Shown here: in pieces, positions 59,270-64,000 of the stretch
Layout: each line of letters opens with the position of its first letter
Numbering within the stretch: the stretch's first letter is position 1
Assembly: GCA_947588605.1 (NCBI GenBank)
Contig: CANPYK010000004.1
Span: 1 to 64,000 of the forward strand
DNA length: 64,000 bases
Source of the DNA: an uncultured Oscillospiraceae bacterium
Lineage (GTDB): Bacteria > Bacillota > Clostridia > Oscillospirales > Oscillospiraceae
Direction of reading: 5' to 3'
Translations under genes and position numbers: made by a program
The notes under the pieces: model-generated
Seen by the model: the letters and a program-made list of their open reading frames with translations, nothing else
Told to the model about the DNA's origin: nothing
The model's database searches: none

Positions 59270-59835
59270 GTCCCACGCTCGTTGCCCCCCTGCCCCCCCT
59301 CCTACGAGGAGGGGGCGAAAAAGGTTTGCGGCTTCGGCGCATTCTCGATTTTATTGCGCCGGAGGCGCAATTAAATATAAGCGCGGCGAAGCCGCATCCT
59401 TATTCCCCCGACCCCTTTTTCGGAAAAAGGGGTGCCGCCGCAGCGGCGGGGTATTCGAGCCTTCGTCCCTCGTCCCCCGTCCTAGCCTTCCCCACAAAGT
59501 GGGGAAGGTGGCGCCCGCAGGCGCCGGATGAGGTGGGAGGGCGCGTTCATCGAAACCGCTCAAAGCCCTTCGGCTCCCACCTCACCCCTCCCCCTCCCCG
59601 CCCTGCGGGGAGGGCTCTGAGATGGGGGCGGGTGCGATTATTTGAGTGGCGGGATAGACGGAACCACCCCGGCGCTACGCGCCACCCCTCCGTTGGAGGG
59701 GCAAGAGAGTACGTCACTTTAGCCCCTCCAACGGAGGGGTGGCCGAGCGCAGCGAGGCCGGGGTGGTTCGTGCGGCGGCGGGGGCGGGCGGGTGGGAAAT
59801 ATAAATCTGCGGCGAAACCGCAAACCTTTCCCCGC
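59270..59835. repeat. Repeat cluster between the FHA-SEDS gene and gltX
   Basis: Composite element (59276-59470, with GCGCCGGAGGCGC, GCGGCGAAGCCGC and CCCCTTTTTC/GAAAAAGGGG); third-family modules CCTTCCCCAC/GTGGGGAAGG with GGCGCCCGCAGGCGCC (59483-59530), CCCTGCGGGGAGGG (59603-59616) and the CCACCCCGGC pair in inverted copies flanking GCCACCCCTCCGTTGGAGGG (59664-59766). No gene seen; AT-rich sequence starts near 59866 with the gltX promoter. Confidence 0.85.
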
Positions 59836-59890
59836 CGCGGCCTTTTGCCGTGGTTGAGGGTCCATTTCCCGATATTATACCACAATCATC

Positions 59891-59919
59891 TTGAATTTTA
59901 AAGCCCGATGGGATATATT
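59891..59919 (+). promoter_or_regulatory. gltX promoter
   Basis: TTGAAT (59891-59896), 17 bp, TATATT (59914-59919). Predicted start near 59926, giving a leader of about 26 nt containing GGAGG. Confidence 0.75.
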
Positions 59920-59951
59920 AAGGGGTAGACAATCAAAACGGAGGTTTTCTT

Positions 59952-61442
59952 ATGCCTGACAGAGAGTGGCTGGACGCCATGGAGGCGCGGATCCCGCGGG
60001 AGGGGGTACGGACGCGGTTTGCGCCCAGCCCCACGGGGTATATGCACGTGGGCAATCTGCGCACGGCGCTCTATACCTGGCTCATCGCCCGGCACGCCGG
60101 GGGAAAATTCATTTTGCGCATCGAGGACACGGACCAGGGGCGGCTCGTGGAGGGGGCGGTGGACGTCATCTACCGGACGCTTCAGGAATGCGGGCTTGAC
60201 CACGACGAGGGGCCGGACGTAGGCGGGCCCGTGGGGCCGTATATCCAGACCGAGCGGCGGGGCTTTTATAAGGAGTATGCCGAGCTCCTGGTGGAGAAGG
60301 GCGCGGCGTACCGGTGCTTTTGCGAAAAGGCCGCCTCCGAGGAGGACACCGGGAACTTCGATCGGGGGGACGACCCCTGCCGCGCCCTCACGCCGGAGGA
60401 GGCGGACGCCCGCGCCGCCGCCGGGGAGCCCTATGTGATCCGCCAGAAAATGCCCCGCGCCGGCTCCACCACCTTCCACGACGCCGTTTACGGCGACATC
60501 ACCGTGGAAAATAAGGAGCTGGAGGACCAGATCCTCTTAAAATCCGACGGCCTGCCCACCTACAATTTCGCCAACGTCATCGACGACCACCTGATGGGCA
60601 TCACCCACGTGGTGCGGGGGGCGGAATATTTGAGCTCCGCGCCCAAGTATAACCTGCTCTACGAGGCCTTCGGCTGGGAGGTGCCCACCTACGTCCACTG
60701 CTCCTCCGTCATGGTGACGGACCGTGAGACCGGCGCGGCGCGGAAGATGAGCAAGCGCCACGGCGACCCCAGCTACGAGGACCTGATCGCCGACGGCTAT
60801 CTCACCCCGGCGGTGGTGAACTACGTGGCGCTGCTGGGCTGGTCCCCCGGCGGGGAACGGGAGATCTTCAGTCTTCCCGAGCTTGCGGAGGTCTTCGACC
60901 TCCACGGCGTCTCCAAATCCCCGGCGGTCTTCGACATCCAGAAGCTCACCTACTTCAACGCCGAGTACATCCGGGCTATGGCGCCGGAGGACTTCGCCCG
61001 CGTGGCCGAACCGTGGATCCGCCAGAGCGTGAAAAGCCCGTCCGTGGACGTCTCGGCGGTGGCGGCGCTTTTGCAGCAGCGCACGGAAAAGCTCTCGGAC
61101 ATCCCGGAGAAGGTGGACTTCTTCGACGCGGTGCCGGACTATTCCCCGGAGCTTTACGTCCACAAAAAGTCCAAGACCGACATTCCCGGCTCCCTGGAGA
61201 CGCTTCAAAAGCTCCTCCCGGCGCTGGAGGCGGTAGAGTCCTGGGACGACGAGACGCTTTTGAAGCTCCTCACGGACATGGCCGAGGCCCAGGGCGTGAA
61301 AAACGCCAAGCTCATGTGGCCCCTGCGCATCGCCCTCACGGGCAAGGCCGTCACCCCCGGCGGCGCGGTGGAGATCGCGCGGATTTTGGGGAAGAGCGAG
61401 TGCCTTACGCGGGTGAAGGCCGCGATTGCCAAGCTTTCATAA
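59952..61442 (+). CDS. gltX: Glutamyl-tRNA synthetase
   Basis: 496 aa class I synthetase that charges tRNA-Glu (and possibly tRNA-Gln for the amidotransferase route). HIGH-type motif HVGN at residues 32-35 (RFAPSPTGYMHVGNLRTALY); IEDTDQGR; glutamate-binding region HLMGITHVVRGAEYLSS; KMSKR near residue 265 (ARKMSKRHGD). The C-terminal anticodon-binding domain is complete. GGAGG precedes ATG 59952. A terminator at 61460-61500 follows. Confidence 0.97.
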   Translation: MPDREWLDAMEARIPREGVRTRFAPSPTGYMHVGNLRTALYTWLIARHAGGKFILRIEDTDQGRLVEGAVDVIYRTLQECGLDHDEGPDVGGPVGPYIQTERRGFYKEYAELLVEKGAAYRCFCEKAASEEDTGNFDRGDDPCRALTPEEADARAAAGEPYVIRQKMPRAGSTTFHDAVYGDITVENKELEDQILLKSDGLPTYNFANVIDDHLMGITHVVRGAEYLSSAPKYNLLYEAFGWEVPTYVHCSSVMVTDRETGAARKMSKRHGDPSYEDLIADGYLTPAVVNYVALLGWSPGGEREIFSLPELAEVFDLHGVSKSPAVFDIQKLTYFNAEYIRAMAPEDFARVAEPWIRQSVKSPSVDVSAVAALLQQRTEKLSDIPEKVDFFDAVPDYSPELYVHKKSKTDIPGSLETLQKLLPALEAVESWDDETLLKLLTDMAEAQGVKNAKLMWPLRIALTGKAVTPGGAVEIARILGKSECLTRVKAAIAKLS

Positions 61443-61459
61443 TTTTTCAAAGAGTAACG

Positions 61460-61500
61460 CACCCCTTTTGCGCCAAAGCTAGGGCAAAAGGGGTGTTTTT
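61460..61500 (+). terminator. gltX terminator overlapping the ypeB ribosome binding site
   Basis: Perfect 12-bp stem CACCCCTTTTGC (61460-61471) / GCAAAAGGGGTG (61484-61495) followed by five T (61496-61500) and directly by the ypeB ATG at 61501. The only ribosome binding site for ypeB, AAAAGGGGTG, is the 3' arm of this stem. Confidence 0.85.
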
Positions 61501-62862
61501 ATGTGGTATTCCAAGAAAACCGGACGGCTCATCATCGTCTACGCCCTGGCGGCGGTGGCGGTCATGGGCGGCTTTTTGTGGCGGAGCGAGCGGGAGAAGA
61601 CCGCCCTGCGCCGGACGGTGGCCGTCGGCTATGACCACGCCTTCGTGGAGCTGGCCGACGCCGTGGGGGCGCTGGACGCGTCCCTCCAGAAGACCCTCTG
61701 CGCCGCCACGCCCACCATGGTCAGCGACCTGTGCGCCGAGGGGTACGCCCACTGCGCCGCCGCCTCCCAGGCCATCGCCAGCCTCCCCTACGGGAACATT
61801 GAGCTGGAGCACACGGCGGCGTTCCTGGCCAAGACCGGCGACTACCTCTCGTACCTGGGCCGCATGGGGGCTCGCGGCGAGGGGCTGGACGAGGAGACCA
61901 GAACGGCCCTGACGGCCCTCTCCGAAAGCGCCGGACAGGTGGCCGGAACGCTGGCGGACCTGTCCGCGCGGCTCATCGCCGGGGACATCAGCACCGCCGA
62001 GCTGGACCGCGCCGAGGACACCATCGCCGGCGCGGAGGACAAGCTGGTGGACACCGGCTTTGCCGCGAGCTTCAAGGACATGGAGACGGACCTTCCCGAG
62101 ATGCCCTCCCTCATCTACGACGGCCCCTTCTCCCAGCACATCGAGGGCCTGAAGCCTCAGGCGCTCGCCGGCCTTCCGGAGGTCGGCGAGGACGAGGCCA
62201 AAAAGGCGGCGGCCAAATTCCTGGGGGTGGAGGAAAGCAAGCTCACGGTCCTCTATCTCCGGGAGGAGGACGCCATGCCCGTCTACGTCCTCACCTGCCA
62301 GAACGGCAATGAGACGCGGACGCTGGAGGTCACGAAGGCCGGCGGCCGGGTGGTCTGGTACGGCACGGCCAGAGAGACAGCCGAGGGGGACGTGACGCCG
62401 GAGGAGGCCCTGCGTACCGCCCGGGCGTTCCTCGCCGACCACGGCTTTGACCACATGACGTCCACCTACTACACCGCCGAGGGCGGCGAGCTTATGGCCA
62501 ACTTCGCCTATGAGCAGGACGGCGTGCTGTGCTATCCCGACCTTGTGAAGGTCACCGTGGCCCTGGACACCGGCGCGGTCACGGGCCTGGAGGCCCGGGG
62601 GTATCTCATGAACCACACAAAGCGGGACCTGCCCGCCGTCTCCTTCGACCCCGACGCCGTGACCCTCTCCCCCGCCCTCACCGTGGAGTCCCACCGCCCC
62701 GCCCTCATCCCCACGCCGGGCAAGAACGAGGTCCTGTGCGAGGAGTACCTCTGCAAGACCCCGGAGGGCAAGCACGCCCTCGTCTACCTCAACGCCCGAT
62801 CGGGCGCGGAGGAGCGCATTTTGCTCCTGCTGGAAACCGACGCGGGGACACTGACGGTGTAG
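61501..62862 (+). CDS. ypeB: Germination protein YpeB
   Basis: 453 aa. Partner and stabiliser of the spore cortex-lytic enzyme SleB, located at the inner spore membrane. N-terminal membrane helix (about 9-27); a long helical domain (about 30-210); then PepSY-like domains in the C-terminal half (EAKKAAAKFLGVEESKLTVLYLRE; TPEEALRTARAFLADHGFDHMTSTYY; VTVALDTGAVTGLEARGYLMNHTKRDLP). In Bacillus ypeB follows sleB; here no sleB is adjacent. Its ribosome binding site is buried in the gltX terminator stem. Confidence 0.92.
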   Translation: MWYSKKTGRLIIVYALAAVAVMGGFLWRSEREKTALRRTVAVGYDHAFVELADAVGALDASLQKTLCAATPTMVSDLCAEGYAHCAAASQAIASLPYGNIELEHTAAFLAKTGDYLSYLGRMGARGEGLDEETRTALTALSESAGQVAGTLADLSARLIAGDISTAELDRAEDTIAGAEDKLVDTGFAASFKDMETDLPEMPSLIYDGPFSQHIEGLKPQALAGLPEVGEDEAKKAAAKFLGVEESKLTVLYLREEDAMPVYVLTCQNGNETRTLEVTKAGGRVVWYGTARETAEGDVTPEEALRTARAFLADHGFDHMTSTYYTAEGGELMANFAYEQDGVLCYPDLVKVTVALDTGAVTGLEARGYLMNHTKRDLPAVSFDPDAVTLSPALTVESHRPALIPTPGKNEVLCEEYLCKTPEGKHALVYLNARSGAEERILLLLETDAGTLTV

Positions 62863-62884
62863 AACCGGCTTGAAACCCAAAAGG

Positions 62885-63228
62885 AACGGGCGGGTTTAGA
62901 ACCCGCCCCTACTGCTTCCATATTACCTTCAGTCAACGCCGTAGGGGCCGCCACTCCTGGCGGCCCGCGTTTCGATAACCTCCGGCGTCGGTTGAATGGG
63001 ATAACCTCCCATATCCTGTGTAGGGGCGGGTTCCAAACCCGCCCGCGCTACGTTGTGTGACGGGAACGGTTCCGATAAACGGAACCACCCCGGCCTCGCT
63101 TCGCTCGGCCACCCCTCCGTAGGAGGGGCAAGAGAAAGCGTGCGTACCCCTCATCGAGCCATTTTTCCGGCGGCGTGTACGTCGGAAAAAATCGCACGTT
63201 CCCCCTTGGCTTGGAAGGCCGTCAGGCC
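62885..63228. repeat. Repeat array between ypeB and nifU
   Basis: Co-varying hairpins at about 62888-62908 (GGGCGGGTT/AACCCGCCC), 62945-62966 (GGGCCGCC/GGCGGCCC) and 63024-63044; a CCACCCCGGCCTCGCTTCGC unit with CCCCTCCGTAGGAGGGG (63084-63130); and the TTTTTCCGGCGGCGTGTACG / CGGAAAAA unit (63160-63190) that also flanks the insertion at 27870-28042, with GGCCGTCAGGCCTTTT at 63216-63231. No gene seen. Confidence 0.82.
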
Positions 63229-63230
63229 TT

Positions 63231-63671
63231 TTACGCCAGATTCTTCCCGCACGTATCGCAGCACCCGTCGCAGTCGGCGTCGCGAAGCTCGGGGGGGAGG
63301 GGGATGTTCTGGCGCTTGTAGTAGTCGGCGAGGCACGCGCGGATGCCCTCCTCGGCTAAAACCGAGCAGTGGAGCTTCTGGGGGGGCAGGCCGTCCAGGG
63401 CCTCGGCGACGGCCTTGTTGGTGAGCTTCAGGGCCTCCTCGATGGACTTGCCCTTCACAAGCTCCGTGGACATAGAGCTTGTGGCGATGGCGGCGCCGCA
63501 GCCGAAGGTCTTGAAGCTGACCTTCTCGATGATGCCGTTTTCGATCTTCATATAGATTTTCATGATGTCGCCGCAGACGGGATTGCCCACCTGGCCGATG
63601 GCGTTGGCGTCGGGCAGCTCGCCCACGTTGCGGGGGTTGGTGAAGTGGTCCATGACCTTTTCGGAATACAT
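63231..63671 (-). CDS. nifU: Fe-S cluster assembly scaffold protein NifU/IscU type
   Basis: 146 aa. Scaffold on which Fe-S clusters are built from cysteine-desulfurase sulfur. The three conserved ligands are in VGNPVCGDIM (about Cys33), TFGCGAAIATSS (about 58) and KLHCSVLAEEGI (about 102). The C-terminal tail is longer than IscU and adds a Cys-rich DCDGCCDTCGKN. AAGGAGGT lies before ATG 63671. It follows nadA by 12 bp; no nifS/iscS is visible, but it may lie beyond the edge. Confidence 0.92.
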   Translation of the reverse strand: MYSEKVMDHFTNPRNVGELPDANAIGQVGNPVCGDIMKIYMKIENGIIEKVSFKTFGCGAAIATSSMSTELVKGKSIEEALKLTNKAVAEALDGLPPQKLHCSVLAEEGIRACLADYYKRQNIPLPPELRDADCDGCCDTCGKNLA

Positions 63672-63683
63672 GGTGTACCTCCT

Positions 63684-64000
63684 TTAAGAATTTACCATCC
63701 GGTCCAGGCTCACCCGGGCGGCGGAAAGCACGTCCCCGGGCAGCTCGACCTTGGTTTTTTCGTCCCGCAGGCACTCGTAAAGCGCCTCCAGGGTCACCTT
63801 TTTCATGTTGGGGCAGACGAAGGAGCTGCCCACGCCGTAGATCTTCTTCTCCGGCAGCTCCCGGCGGAGGCGCAAGACGATCTCGCTTTCCGTGCCGATG
63901 AGGATCTCCGGGGCGTCGGTCTTGCGGGCGAAATTCAGGATCTCGGCGGTGGAGCCCACCAGATCGCCGTATTTGACCACGTCCTCCCCGCACTCCGGGT
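63684..64000 (-). CDS. nadA: Quinolinate synthase, C-terminal part (5' end beyond window)
   Basis: About 105 C-terminal residues visible; the frame runs off the right edge. NadA condenses iminoaspartate with dihydroxyacetone phosphate to quinolinate in NAD synthesis, using a 4Fe-4S cluster. Seen: PECGEDVVKYGDLVGSTAEIL with a cluster Cys, ILIGTESEIVLRLRRELPEKK, and the second Cys in SFVCPNMKKVTLEALYECLR. Being cotranscribed with nifU fits the need for an Fe-S cluster. Confidence 0.92.
   Translation of the reverse strand, partial: PECGEDVVKYGDLVGSTAEILNFARKTDAPEILIGTESEIVLRLRRELPEKKIYGVGSSFVCPNMKKVTLEALYECLRDEKTKVELPGDVLSAARVSLDRMVNS

Overview
The window is a GC-rich chromosomal segment of an anaerobic, endospore-forming Firmicute, most likely an Oscillospirales-type gut clostridium. 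The evidence is a complete spoIIIAA-AH operon, the spoIIAA-spoIIAB-sigF operon, ypeB, an anaerobic class III ribonucleotide reductase, a six-cysteine (SCIFF) ranthipeptide pair scfA/scfB, and consensus sigma-A promoters with AGGAGG-type ribosome binding sites. I saw no rRNA, tRNA, CRISPR array, prophage or insertion sequence. The species cannot be named from sequence alone.

Layout. 1-8 kb: nrdD (cut by the left edge) behind a promoter overlaid with two NrdR-like boxes, sfsA, a Trk potassium system (trkA plus a frameshifted trkH) and an exported protein with a C-terminal zinc ribbon. 8.6-20 kb, minus strand: a parS-like palindrome, asnB, then ispA, xseB, xseA, a Kae1-like gene, nusB, an Asp23/Gls24 gene and the whole spoIIIA operon, which is interrupted by a tandem duplication of 112 bp. 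20-25 kb: SLH protein, nth, a DnaQ-like exonuclease, rarA, a DUF951 gene and an ECF transporter S component. 25-32 kb, plus strand: an ECF sigma factor with its membrane partner, a PHP phosphatase, rpiB, a compact apbE / NusG-II / Gx-transporter cluster and ylmH. 32-37 kb, minus: spoIIA operon and valS with a T-box leader. 37-45 kb, minus: acyltransferase, HAD phosphatase, pcrA, GNAT and a family 4 uracil-DNA glycosylase, with yhaM divergent on plus. 46-52 kb, minus: scfB, scfA, a PLP decarboxylase, a convergent small-RNA/small-peptide locus and a SurA-like lipid-side chaperone. 52-64 kb: transglutaminase lipoprotein, yigZ, hflX, a PBP2-like transpeptidase coupled to an FHA-FtsW/RodA fusion, gltX, ypeB, nifU and the 3' part of nadA (cut by the right edge).

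Nearly every gap over 300 bp is filled by interspersed palindromic DNA of at least three families: arrays of short hairpins whose two arms co-vary between copies, a composite multi-hairpin element, and a 'CCACCCCGGC' family. They also occur inside the spoIIIA-asp23-nusB gene series, and a similar palindromic sequence sits in frame in the linker of PcrA.

The most promising undescribed item is at 49490-49860: two consensus promoters face each other, one driving a leaderless-looking untranslated RNA of about 138 nt ending in a terminator, the other driving an mRNA for a 29-residue aromatic, basic peptide. The 3' ends overlap in antisense. This geometry is that of a type I toxin-antitoxin module, but the peptide is not recognised. 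Also notable: ScfA has Gly where the characterised SCIFF peptides carry the thioether acceptor Thr, and a strong terminator separates scfA from scfB.
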